Assembly: GCA_001296005.1 (NCBI GenBank)
Contig: LJHR01000003.1
Coordinates: forward strand, 1 to 64,000
Length of the DNA: 64,000 nucleotides
Source of the DNA: an alpha proteobacterium AAP38
Lineage (GTDB): Bacteria; Pseudomonadota; Alphaproteobacteria; Azospirillales; Azospirillaceae
Direction of reading: 5' to 3'
Below are positions 54,518 to 62,612 of this stretch, piece after piece. Below the pieces are notes generated by a model. The model did no database searches and was not told where the DNA came from. It saw only the letters and a list, made by a program, of their open reading frames with translations. Made by a program: the position numbers and the translations under genes. How positions within the stretch are numbered: position 1 is the first letter of the stretch; every line of letters starts with the position of its first letter.

Positions 54518-55177
54518 ATGAAAATCCTGATTGGTGACGACCATCTTCTGTTCCGTGAAGGTTTGTGCCGCCTGCTGACCCAATTGGATGACCAGGCCAG
54601 CTTCGTCGAGGCGGGGACCTTTGACGATGTTCTGTCCCTGGCGCGTGATGGGCAGGATTTCGATCTTGTCCTGCTGGACCTGCAGATGCCGGGCTTCCCC
54701 GGTTTCTCCGGGGTGCAGGAGATCTGTGAGGCGCAGGCCGGCACGCCCGTCGTCATCGTGTCGGCATCGGAGGCGCAGGCCGATGTGCGCGCCGCACTGG
54801 ATGCCGGGGCCTCGGGCTATATCCCGAAATCCTCTTCGGTGAAGATCATGCTGTCCGCCCTGAACCTCATCTTCTCCGGTGGCATCTATGTGCCGCCGGC
54901 GGCCATCCTGGGCGATGGGCCCGGTGTCAGCGGACATGCCGCTGCCGCAGCGGGAACGGCTGGTGCGACAAACGGCGCGGCGGGCACACCCAGCCTGACC
55001 CAGCGGCAGCGCGATGTGCTGCGCTGCCTGCGCGAAGGCAAGTCGAACAAGCAGATCGCCTATGAACTGGGCCTTTCCGAAGGCACTGTGAAGATCCATG
55101 TCACAGCCGTCATGCGCAGCTTGGGCGTGCGTAATCGCACGCAGGCTGTTATCGCGTCCGGTGACATTCCCACCTGA
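54518..55177 (+). CDS. NarL/LuxR-type response regulator
   Basis: The 219-residue response regulator has a receiver domain (phospho-acceptor Asp54 in LLDLQMP, conserved Lys104), an Ala/Gly-rich linker (about 126-148; SGHAAAAAGTAGATNGAAG) and a LuxR helix-turn-helix (LTQRQRDVLRCLREGKSNKQIAYELGLSEGTVKIHVTAVMRSLGVRNRTQAV). No histidine kinase lies beside it, so it is an orphan. The long low-complexity linker is unusual. GGATCGACTT precedes the ATG without a clear Shine-Dalgarno. Confidence 0.92.
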   Translation: MKILIGDDHLLFREGLCRLLTQLDDQASFVEAGTFDDVLSLARDGQDFDLVLLDLQMPGFPGFSGVQEICEAQAGTPVVIVSASEAQADVRAALDAGASGYIPKSSSVKIMLSALNLIFSGGIYVPPAAILGDGPGVSGHAAAAAGTAGATNGAAGTPSLTQRQRDVLRCLREGKSNKQIAYELGLSEGTVKIHVTAVMRSLGVRNRTQAVIASGDIPT

Positions 55178-55199
55178 TATGACCGGCGCGTTCTGATCA

Positions 55200-56138
55200 A
55201 TGACCCATGATGATGTGACGGCCCCGACGGCAACGCCGCTCGGGGCCACCGCCTATCTGGCGGATGAGGAATTTCTGGAACACCTGTTGGTGGAATTGGG
55301 CGACGTGCGGTCGGTGCATGGACGGCTGGTCATTGCCGATGGCCCGCCGCGCCCCGCCGCCTGGGCCCAGAATATCTGGTACGATCCCGTCCTGATCCCC
55401 ATCCAGTCGATCAAGCAGGGGGCCAAGGCCCTGCGCGCCATCCAGCGCAACTGGGCGCTTTACGGGTTTCAGCATCACCGCCGCGCACAGCTGATCCAGG
55501 ACAACCTGCCCCATGTCTCGGCCAAGCCGGTCAGCTTCTTCACGCCCCCGCCGACGGCGCCGCTGGGGTCTTGGACGCTGCTGAACGAGAACACCATCCT
55601 GGCGGCGGCGCATTGTTCAAGCCCTTACCGCAATGGTGAGATTGAGCTTATTGAGGACAAGGTCACTCCGCCCAACCGCGCCTATCTGAAGCTGTGGGAA
55701 GCCTTCACCCGCATCGGCTACACGCCCAAGCCTGGGGAGCAATGTATCGATCTGGGCGCCTGCCCCGGCGGCTGGACCTGGGTGATGCAAAGCTGCGGGG
55801 CCAATGTCATCGCCGTGGACAAGGCCCCCCTGGACCCCAGGATCGCGGCCCTGCCCGGCGTCAGCGAACGGCGGGAAAGTGCCTTTGGCATCAAGCCGGC
55901 GGATATCGGCCCCGTCGACTGGCTGGCCTGTGACGTCATCTGCTACCCGTCACGGCTTTACCGCATGATCCAGGGTTGGCTCGAGTCGGGTCTGGCCCGC
56001 AACTATATCTGCACCCTGAAATTCCAGGGCGAGACGGATCATGAAACGGCCCGCGCCTTTGCCGCCATTCCGGGTAGCCAGCTGGTCCATCTCTGCCAGA
56101 ACAAGCATGAGCTGACCTGGATCAAGCTGGGGGCGTAG
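55200..56138 (+). CDS. RlmM-like 23S rRNA 2'-O-methyltransferase
   Basis: The 312-residue product has a variable N-domain and a class-I methyltransferase domain of the FtsJ/RlmM type: CIDLGACPGGWTWVMQSCGANVIAVDKAPL (SAM site), GPVDWLACDVICYPSRLYRMIQGWL and YICTLKFQG with the Lys of the K-D-K-E tetrad. RlmM methylates C2498 of 23S rRNA in E. coli; this shorter protein belongs to the alphaproteobacterial relatives, so the target is inferred. It starts 22 bases after the response-regulator gene and may share its message. Confidence 0.75.
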   Translation: MTHDDVTAPTATPLGATAYLADEEFLEHLLVELGDVRSVHGRLVIADGPPRPAAWAQNIWYDPVLIPIQSIKQGAKALRAIQRNWALYGFQHHRRAQLIQDNLPHVSAKPVSFFTPPPTAPLGSWTLLNENTILAAAHCSSPYRNGEIELIEDKVTPPNRAYLKLWEAFTRIGYTPKPGEQCIDLGACPGGWTWVMQSCGANVIAVDKAPLDPRIAALPGVSERRESAFGIKPADIGPVDWLACDVICYPSRLYRMIQGWLESGLARNYICTLKFQGETDHETARAFAAIPGSQLVHLCQNKHELTWIKLGA

Positions 56139-56187
56139 GCGCTGCATTGCCGTGGATTAGCGCCAGCGCAATCCGCGGGAACTCTTC

Positions 56188-57369
56188 TCAAGCCCCCCAT
56201 TCCCCCGAACCGGCGCCGTAATCATCGATGGCGGTCAGCATGGCGGCCACCATCTCCCGCTCGGCCTGCGTCAGTTCCGGGCGCCAGACATCGAACAGCA
56301 GGACGACGCGCGTTTCGCCGCTGTCGTTCCAGGCTTCATGTTCGACTGTGTCGTCGAAGACCCAGGCCTGCCCCTCCCGCCATTCCCGCGTCTCATTGCC
56401 CACCCGGAACCGGCATTGGCCCGGCACGATCAGGGGCAGGTGGCAGATCAGACGGGTATTGACGAAGCCTGTGTGGGCCGGGATATGCGTGCCCGGCTTC
56501 AGCAAGGAGAACAGCACCGACGGCGCCCGGCCCCGGATGCCGGTCAGGGGAATACCGTCCAGCGCCGCCGTCGTCGCGGGGCAGCGGGCGATGTTCTCTT
56601 CCTGCGGCACGCCATTCTTCCACAGGTAGAAGGCGCTCCAGTCCGGATTGCCGCGCAGGCCCGACCGGTCCACCTGCGCTCGGTTGGCGCTGGCCTCCAG
56701 ATAGGGCTGGAAGGCTTCCGGCCCCTGCATCACGGCCCGCAATTCCTGGCGGATGGCGTCGGTCTGCGCCTCCAGCCTTTCCAGCCAGGGGAAGGCGGCG
56801 CGGTCATAGAACTGCACCTGCGGCAGCTCCGGGAACAGGTAGGCCTGCGGCTGCTGATAATAGACCTGCCGCCGTCCGAACAGGATATCCAGCGAGCGGC
56901 CAAACCGTCCGCCGCCCATTTCCGCCCCGAACCCGGCCTGTTCCAGACTGGACAGCAGATGCGCCTCGAACCGGCGGGCGTAATCCTGCGTCGCTGCCTG
57001 CACCCGCCGCAGCTCCGCCACCAGATCGGGCGGCAGCTGTGCCGCCGGCGGGGCCGCGCGCAGGGCGTTGTTATAGAAGGAGGTGGCGGCCTTGTGGTCG
57101 CCCTGGCCCCCGAAATGATCCCCCTTCAGGATCAGCGCCCGCACATTGCGCGGGTCCAGCGCCAGGACCTTTTCCAGGGCCGCCAGCATGCCCGCCGCGT
57201 CGCCCACGCCCCGGCAGCCATAGGCCAAGCCCAGCCAGATGCCCAGATCGTTGGCCCCCATCGCCACCGCCTGCCCGAACCCCGCCTTGGCCCTGGCAAA
57301 ATCCCCCCGCTTTAATGCCTCGGCCCCGGCGCGGGCATGGGGAGTGGGGTCGGCGGGACGGGTGAACAT
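56188..57369 (-). CDS. TPR / aspartyl-asparaginyl beta-hydroxylase domain protein
   Basis: The 393-residue product has two or three N-terminal TPR-like repeats (AGAEALKRGDFARAKAGFGQAVAMGANDLG, ALEKVLALDPRNVRALILKGDHFGGQGDHKAATSFYNNALRAAP in pieces), a linker, and a C-terminal Asp/Asn beta-hydroxylase domain. Its 2-oxoglutarate/Fe site is suggested by HIPAHTGFVNTRLICHLPL, CRFRVGNETREW and WVFDDTVEHEAWN. Related genes occur near lipid A or polysaccharide genes and hydroxylate proteins or lipids such as LpxO. The substrate is unknown. The gene is convergent with the RlmM-like gene. Confidence 0.85.
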   Translation of the reverse strand: MFTRPADPTPHARAGAEALKRGDFARAKAGFGQAVAMGANDLGIWLGLAYGCRGVGDAAGMLAALEKVLALDPRNVRALILKGDHFGGQGDHKAATSFYNNALRAAPPAAQLPPDLVAELRRVQAATQDYARRFEAHLLSSLEQAGFGAEMGGGRFGRSLDILFGRRQVYYQQPQAYLFPELPQVQFYDRAAFPWLERLEAQTDAIRQELRAVMQGPEAFQPYLEASANRAQVDRSGLRGNPDWSAFYLWKNGVPQEENIARCPATTAALDGIPLTGIRGRAPSVLFSLLKPGTHIPAHTGFVNTRLICHLPLIVPGQCRFRVGNETREWREGQAWVFDDTVEHEAWNDSGETRVVLLFDVWRPELTQAEREMVAAMLTAIDDYGAGSGEWGA

Positions 57370-57727
57370 GGCGACGATCCTGGCTGCGGGCTGTGGCCAT
57401 TGGACGGGATTGGTTAAGCCGGCGTCAACCCTGTTTGGGGGCGGTCATTCGGAGGGGATGGTGGTTCGGCCCCGAATGAACCGTGCCCGTGCAACAGCAT
57501 GGAACGGAAAATCAGGGGGTGTTTCATGGAGCCTTGCTGCCATGACCGGACCGGCACGGGCATGCAACGCCGTGAAACGGAAAACACACCCCTGTTGCAG
57601 GGGCACAGGCGGCATGGATGGAGAAGGGCGGCATTATGGGCGCATCATGTCATGAAATAGGAATAATGTCTGCAATCAGCTGCATTGTCCGCTGCCTTTG
57701 TCCGGTTCACCGCCCCCGCTACCACTC
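57370..57727. other. structured intergenic region upstream of the hydroxylase gene
   Basis: No coding frame is supported. CATTCGG / CCGAATG (57446-57478), CCGTGCC / GGCACGG (57481-57559) and TGCAACAG / CTGTTGCA (about 57490-57599) are inverted pairs. An imperfect direct repeat (GCAACAGCATGGAACGGAAAA and GCAACGCCGTGAAACGGAAAA) also occurs 75 bases apart. It is 5' of the hydroxylase gene and 3' of the DUF1905 gene. Confidence 0.45.
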
Positions 57728-58051
57728 CTACATCCCATCCTTTCCCGCCACCTGGATGTCGACCGTTACCGTGTCGCCCAGGGCGATCCCGGCATTCTTT
57801 CTGACCACCACCTTCAGGGGCAGAAGATAGCCGCCATCCTTTGGGAACAGCGATGTTGTAAAGGCGGTGTCGTTCACCGATGCCTGCACCGGCACAACAC
57901 CCCAGCCATAGCTGGCCAGCCGGGCCGCCCGTCGCACCGTCTCCACCAGATCGGATGGCACCGCGATGAAGAAGAAAGGCGCCGGACCCCGCCATTCGAT
58001 GACGGTGCCGGTGAAGCGGATATGGGCGAGTGGCGGAATGTCGGATGACAT
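57728..58051 (-). CDS. DUF1905-domain protein
   Basis: The 107-residue product fits the small DUF1905 beta-barrel family: FTGTVIEWRGPAPFFFIAVPSDL...GWGVVPVQASVNDTAFTTSLFPKDGGYLLPLKVVVRKNAGIALGDTVTVDIQV (in parts). Its biochemical role is not established. It lies nine bases after an AraC-family regulator gene on the same strand, so the two probably form an operon. Confidence 0.85.
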   Translation of the reverse strand: MSSDIPPLAHIRFTGTVIEWRGPAPFFFIAVPSDLVETVRRAARLASYGWGVVPVQASVNDTAFTTSLFPKDGGYLLPLKVVVRKNAGIALGDTVTVDIQVAGKDGM

Positions 58052-58060
58052 GGCGGCAGT

Positions 58061-58969
58061 TTAGGGCAAAGGCGGCGGTGGTGACAGGGGCCGCAGCGGC
58101 AGAAACAGTTCCGCCACCGTCTCATGCTCCGGCACTTCCGGGAAGAACCGCAGGCGCTGGCAGTAAAGCGGGAAGTCGCCCGGTTCCTCCCCGCTGGTGG
58201 GCAACCAGTCGCGGTAAAGAAACAGGGCGGCGGGTTCCAGATTATGGGTATGGCCCACGACGCGCAGCACGGCACAGCGGCCACCGGGGATGATCCCCGA
58301 CGTTACATCCGGGTCGTCCGGTGCAATGGGCAGGTCGGTGCCGGCACATAAATGCATACGATAATCGGCGGGATTGTCGGGCCGGCGTTCGGAAAACCAG
58401 ACATTGAAGGTCTGGCTGTTGCCGGGATGCAGGCCCACGGATTTGCGCCAGGCGATAAAGCGCTGGATGGTGGCGGGCAGGGTGGCCGGGTCGCCGTGAT
58501 GTTCCATGATGGCGACAGTCGTGGGGGACACAGTGCGGATGCTGACATCGGCGGGCGTGAAACGCTGTTGCATCAGGAGGCTCCGTGCATGGTCGAGCGG
58601 GTCGAAGGCATCCATCCAGGGCTGCCAGTCGGGCGATTTGCGGAAATCGGAAGGGGATTGCCCGAACCGCTGCCGGAAGGCACGGGCGAAGGCGTCCGGC
58701 GCCTCATACCCCGCATCCAGCGCGATATCGATCACGCTGTCCCCCTCGCGGTAGGCCAGCCGGTAGGAGGCCCGTTTCAGGCGGGCCAACTGCACATAAC
58801 GATGCAGCGACAGGCCGAAACTGGCCGTGAACAGCCGATGGAAATGGAATTTCGAATAGGCGGCGACGCTGCTCAACCGGTCCAGGTCCAGCGCGTCATC
58901 CAGATGCTGGTCGATATGATCCAGCACCCGCAGCATCCGCGCCTGATGACGTCGAAGCGCCGGATTCAT
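58061..58969 (-). CDS. AraC-family regulator with GyrI-like effector domain
   Basis: The 302-residue product has an N-terminal AraC double helix-turn-helix (ALDLDRLSSVAAYSKFHFHRLFTASFGLSLHRYVQLARLKRA...SVIDIALDAGYEAPDAFARAFRQRFGQSPSDFRKS) and a C-terminal GyrI-like small-molecule-binding domain (about 140-300) containing VAIMEHHGDPATLPATIQRFIAWRK...FNVWF. This layout matches the Rob/SbmC-type multidrug-sensing regulators. A xenobiotic ligand is likely. DUF1905 follows in the same operon. Confidence 0.9.
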   Translation of the reverse strand: MNPALRRHQARMLRVLDHIDQHLDDALDLDRLSSVAAYSKFHFHRLFTASFGLSLHRYVQLARLKRASYRLAYREGDSVIDIALDAGYEAPDAFARAFRQRFGQSPSDFRKSPDWQPWMDAFDPLDHARSLLMQQRFTPADVSIRTVSPTTVAIMEHHGDPATLPATIQRFIAWRKSVGLHPGNSQTFNVWFSERRPDNPADYRMHLCAGTDLPIAPDDPDVTSGIIPGGRCAVLRVVGHTHNLEPAALFLYRDWLPTSGEEPGDFPLYCQRLRFFPEVPEHETVAELFLPLRPLSPPPPLP

Positions 58970-59059
58970 GTGGGTCCTTCAGGGTGGGGGGTGATGTGTG
59001 GAACCCTACCGCCGCCTGCCCCCGCCCGCTCGACCGATCTTGCTCTTCTGCGAAATGCC

Positions 59060-60028
59060 TCACCGCACCATGGCCAGTTCCACCGCCGGGCGCATGGCGA
59101 TGGCGGCGGTGTAGCCCAGCTGGATCAGTTCCTCGGCCCGCTCAAACTCCAGGATGCCGATATGGCCGATGCGCGGTGTGATCAGCACGTCGGGCGGCTC
59201 GCCGGCCAGACGGGAGCGGGTGATACGGTCCTGCATGATGTCCACCGAGCTGGCCATCACCTCCAGGATGCCGGGGGCCGGCGGGCGCGGCGGCTTGGCG
59301 AAGCGGGCCTGGATCTGCTGGCGTGCATTCTCTCCCACCTCGTTCAGTTTGGCCGCCAGTTTGGCCAAGGGCTTGGGGATGGGGCGGGGGGCCATTTCGG
59401 CGTCGGCGGTGCCTTCGATCGGGTGTTCGGGCAGAGACACATTGACAGGGCCCAGCTGTGCCTTGGACAGGCGGGGCATCTGTGACAGGTCGCCATTCAG
59501 GTTGATGGCGATCACCACCTCCGCCCCCAACGCCCGGCAGAGGGAGACGGGAACCGGGTTCACCAGGGCACCATCGGCCAGCCACATGTTCTGGTGCGGC
59601 ACCGCCGGGAACATGCCGGGAATGGCAGCAGAGGCGCGGACGACATCCAACAGGTGCCCCTCGCGCAGCCAGACCTCCTTGCCGGTCGACAGGTCGGTGG
59701 CGACCGCCGCAAAGGGGATGGGCAGCGACTCGATGGCGATGTCGGTATGTTCGTTGCGGAACCGCTCATACGCCTTTTCCACGCTGACCAGACCGCCGCG
59801 CGACAAGGTGAGGTCCAGCAGCTTGATCGTGTCCAGCATGCCGAATCCCATGGCGAACTGTTTCAGTTCCTCCAGCTGATCCGTCAGATAGGCCGCGCCG
59901 ACCAGGGCGCCCACGGAGGTGCCGGCGATGACGTCGGGTTTCAGCCCGAATTCAGACAGGGCGCGCAGCACACCCACATGCGCCCAGCCGCGCGCCGCCC
60001 CGCTGCCCAATGCCAGACCGATCTTCAT
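59060..60028 (-). CDS. patatin-like phospholipase (RssA-type)
   Basis: The 322-residue serine hydrolase has the glycine-rich oxyanion loop GSGAARGWAHVG, nucleophile Ser38 in GTSVG and catalytic Asp152 in LADGALVNPVP, the Ser-Asp dyad of patatins. The length and the HVGVLRAL segment place it in the RssA/NTE-like group acting on phospholipids or lysophospholipids. The gene is divergent from a membrane hydroxylase, with 107 bases between. Confidence 0.9.
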   Translation of the reverse strand: MKIGLALGSGAARGWAHVGVLRALSEFGLKPDVIAGTSVGALVGAAYLTDQLEELKQFAMGFGMLDTIKLLDLTLSRGGLVSVEKAYERFRNEHTDIAIESLPIPFAAVATDLSTGKEVWLREGHLLDVVRASAAIPGMFPAVPHQNMWLADGALVNPVPVSLCRALGAEVVIAINLNGDLSQMPRLSKAQLGPVNVSLPEHPIEGTADAEMAPRPIPKPLAKLAAKLNEVGENARQQIQARFAKPPRPPAPGILEVMASSVDIMQDRITRSRLAGEPPDVLITPRIGHIGILEFERAEELIQLGYTAAIAMRPAVELAMVR

Positions 60029-60135
60029 GCTGCTGTCCGTTTCCGCTGTCTTTATCGCCTGCGACCGCGCGGAACCTTGCGCGAACGGGGGCTTGGGGGC
60101 AATACATCCTAGGTAATCTACCCAAAGGAAGATCG

Positions 60136-61017
60136 ATGCGCGCCGTTATCGCCCATCTGTTATGGCCGCTGCTGGTGACGGTCTGCATCGCCGGTTACTG
60201 GTATGGCGGGCAGGTGGGGCACCCCGTCCTGGCTTTCAACATCACCTATTTCGGGCTGGCGGTGACGCTGCTGATCCTGGAACGCGTCATGCCTTATGAA
60301 CAGGCATGGATGAAAAGCGATGGGCAGTTGCTGAATGATATCGCGCATACGGTGCTGAACAAGGGGCTGGGTCAGGTGATCGCGGCCTCTATCGCCATGC
60401 TGGGCCTGGCACAGGCGGGGCCGGAGGCTGCGTCCGGCTTCTGGCCCGGCGACTGGCCGCTCGGGTGTCAAGTCCTGCTGGCCATGATCCTGGGTGAATT
60501 CGGCCTCTACTGGGCACACCGGACCAGCCACGAGTTTCGCGCCATCTGGCACTGGCATGCCATCCATCACAGCGTCACCAAGCTGTGGATCGTCAATACG
60601 GGCCGATTCCATTTCCTGGACAGTATCTGGAAGACGGCTTTCGCGCTGACCATCGCTGCGCTGGCGGGGGCGCCCAAGGATGTGATCGTCTGGGTGCTGG
60701 CCATCACCACCTATATCGGCTTCCTGACCCACTGCAATGTCGACATGCGTTGCGGTCCGCTGAACTGGATCTTCTCCACGCCGGAACTGCACCGCTGGCA
60801 CCATAACCGCGATCCCGTTGAGGGCAACGTGAACTATGGGGAGAATTTCATCCTGTGGGACGTGGTGTTCGGCACCCGCCACCTGCCATCCGACCGCAAG
60901 CCGCCGGTCAATATCGGCTGCAAGGACGCCGTGCCCGACAGCTTCCTGGGCCAACTGGCCTATCCGTTCCAGGCCTGGGCACGACGCGACTTCTACAACA
61001 AGAAGAAGGCGGCGTAA
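60136..61017 (+). CDS. membrane fatty-acid / sterol hydroxylase family protein
   Basis: The 293-residue membrane enzyme has about four helices and the three histidine clusters of the di-iron hydroxylase/desaturase family: HRTSHE (His128-His132), HAIHHSV (His141, 144, 145) and HRWHHNRD (His219, 222, 223). These bind iron for oxygen insertion into a lipid. ATG 60136 follows AAAGGAAG. Bacterial members act on hopanoids, carotenoids or membrane lipids; the substrate cannot be inferred. A divergent patatin lies upstream. Confidence 0.9.
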   Translation: MRAVIAHLLWPLLVTVCIAGYWYGGQVGHPVLAFNITYFGLAVTLLILERVMPYEQAWMKSDGQLLNDIAHTVLNKGLGQVIAASIAMLGLAQAGPEAASGFWPGDWPLGCQVLLAMILGEFGLYWAHRTSHEFRAIWHWHAIHHSVTKLWIVNTGRFHFLDSIWKTAFALTIAALAGAPKDVIVWVLAITTYIGFLTHCNVDMRCGPLNWIFSTPELHRWHHNRDPVEGNVNYGENFILWDVVFGTRHLPSDRKPPVNIGCKDAVPDSFLGQLAYPFQAWARRDFYNKKKAA

Positions 61018-61110
61018 CTTTTCCGTCATGCAACCGTCACGTAGGCGCAAGACCTTGGATGCTGGTTTGTGCTATGGCGTGAAGATGTTCTTTTCCAAGG
61101 GGGATTTCCG

Positions 61111-62454
61111 ATGCGCATCGCCGTCATCGGCACCGGCTATGTCGGTCTGGTCTCTGGTGCCTGCTTTTCCGAATTCGGGGTGGAGACGATCTGCGTCGAC
61201 AAGGATCAGGGCAAGATCGACCGGCTGCTGAAGGGGGAGATCCCGATCTATGAGCCGGGGCTGGACGCCCTGGTGGAGAAGAACGCCAAGGCTGGGCGTC
61301 TGTCCTTCACCACCGACCTGCCGACCGCCGTGGCCGGGGCCGATGCGGTGTTCATCGCTGTCGGTACGCCTTCACGGCGCGGCGATGGCCATGCCGACCT
61401 GTCCTATGTCTATGCGGCGGCGGCGGAGATTGCGGCGGCGCTCGACCCCGATGATTATACCGTCATCGTGACCAAGAGCACGGTGCCCGTGGGCACGGGG
61501 CGCGAGGTGGCGCGCATCATCCGCAAGACCCGGCCTGAGGCGGATTTCGACGTGGCGTCCAACCCGGAATTTCTGCGCGAGGGCTCGGCCATCGAGGATT
61601 TCATGCGTCCCGACCGCGTGGTGATCGGCACCGACAGCGACCGGGCGCGCCAGGTAATGCGGGCGCTGTACCGCCCGCTGTTCCTGATCGAGACGCCGAT
61701 GGTCTTCACCAGCCTGGAGACGTCGGAACTGATCAAATATGCTGCCAACACCTTCCTGGCCGCCAAGATCACCTTCATCAACGAGGTGGCCGACCTGTGT
61801 GAGAAGGTGGGCGCCGATGTGCATGATGTGGCCAAGGGCATCGGCCTGGATAACCGCATCGGCAAGAAGTTCCTGCATCCCGGCCCCGGCTATGGCGGTT
61901 CCTGCTTCCCCAAGGACACGCTGGCCCTGGTGAAGACGGCGCAGGATTATGGCAGCCCGCTGCGCATCATCGAAACGGTCGTGGACATCAACGACAAGCG
62001 CAAGAAGGCCATGGCGGACCGCGTAGTGGCCGCCTGCGGCGGGTCGGTAAGGGCCAAGCGCATCGGCGTGCTGGGGGTGACCTTCAAGCCCAACACCGAC
62101 GATATGCGCGACGCCCCGTCACTGGACATCGTGCCAGCCCTGCAAGAAGCCGGCGCCATCGTCGCCGCCTATGACCCGGCTGGTCGGCATGAGGCGGAGA
62201 AGATGCTGCCCGGTGTGGAATGGGCGGACGATGCCTATGGCGCGCTGAACGGGGCCGATTGCGCCCTGGTCCTGACGGAATGGAACGAGTTCCGCATGCT
62301 GAACCTGTCCCGCATCTGCAAAGCCATGAAGGCGCCGGTGCTGGTCGACCTGCGCAACATCTTCAATCCCGAGGACGCGGAGATGGCCGGCTTCGCTTAT
62401 CACTGCGTCGGCCGGCCAGGTCGGGTGAAGAAGGGGCGGGGTGAGGTTCATTGA
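61111..62454 (+). CDS. ugd: UDP-glucose 6-dehydrogenase
   Basis: The 447-residue enzyme oxidises UDP-glucose to UDP-glucuronate with two NAD+. The N-terminal Rossmann motif is MRIAVIGTGYVGLVSGACF. The catalytic Cys265 lies in GPGYGGSCFPKDT, and the C-terminal UDP-binding part has GVTFKPNTDDMRDAPSLDI. AAGGGG precedes ATG 61111. With galU and the phosphohexomutase that follows, it supplies nucleotide sugars for exopolysaccharide or lipopolysaccharide. Confidence 0.97.
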   Translation: MRIAVIGTGYVGLVSGACFSEFGVETICVDKDQGKIDRLLKGEIPIYEPGLDALVEKNAKAGRLSFTTDLPTAVAGADAVFIAVGTPSRRGDGHADLSYVYAAAAEIAAALDPDDYTVIVTKSTVPVGTGREVARIIRKTRPEADFDVASNPEFLREGSAIEDFMRPDRVVIGTDSDRARQVMRALYRPLFLIETPMVFTSLETSELIKYAANTFLAAKITFINEVADLCEKVGADVHDVAKGIGLDNRIGKKFLHPGPGYGGSCFPKDTLALVKTAQDYGSPLRIIETVVDINDKRKKAMADRVVAACGGSVRAKRIGVLGVTFKPNTDDMRDAPSLDIVPALQEAGAIVAAYDPAGRHEAEKMLPGVEWADDAYGALNGADCALVLTEWNEFRMLNLSRICKAMKAPVLVDLRNIFNPEDAEMAGFAYHCVGRPGRVKKGRGEVH

Positions 62455-62612
62455 GGGTGTGGGCGGGTCTGTAACGTCCCTAGGCCCACTACCTCCAACG
62501 CCCTGAAACAATCCCACCTTTTGGGCTGTTGAACAGGCTGGCGGGCGGTCGCGGCTTGTGCTTTGCTGCCGCCATAAACTTTTTAACCAACCTCTGTTCA
62601 GGTGACGGAAAC

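Noticed and set aside
57618-57830. Small plus-strand frame of 70 codons
   Set aside because: Overlaps the DUF1905 gene in reverse and has no ribosome site or recognisable sequence.
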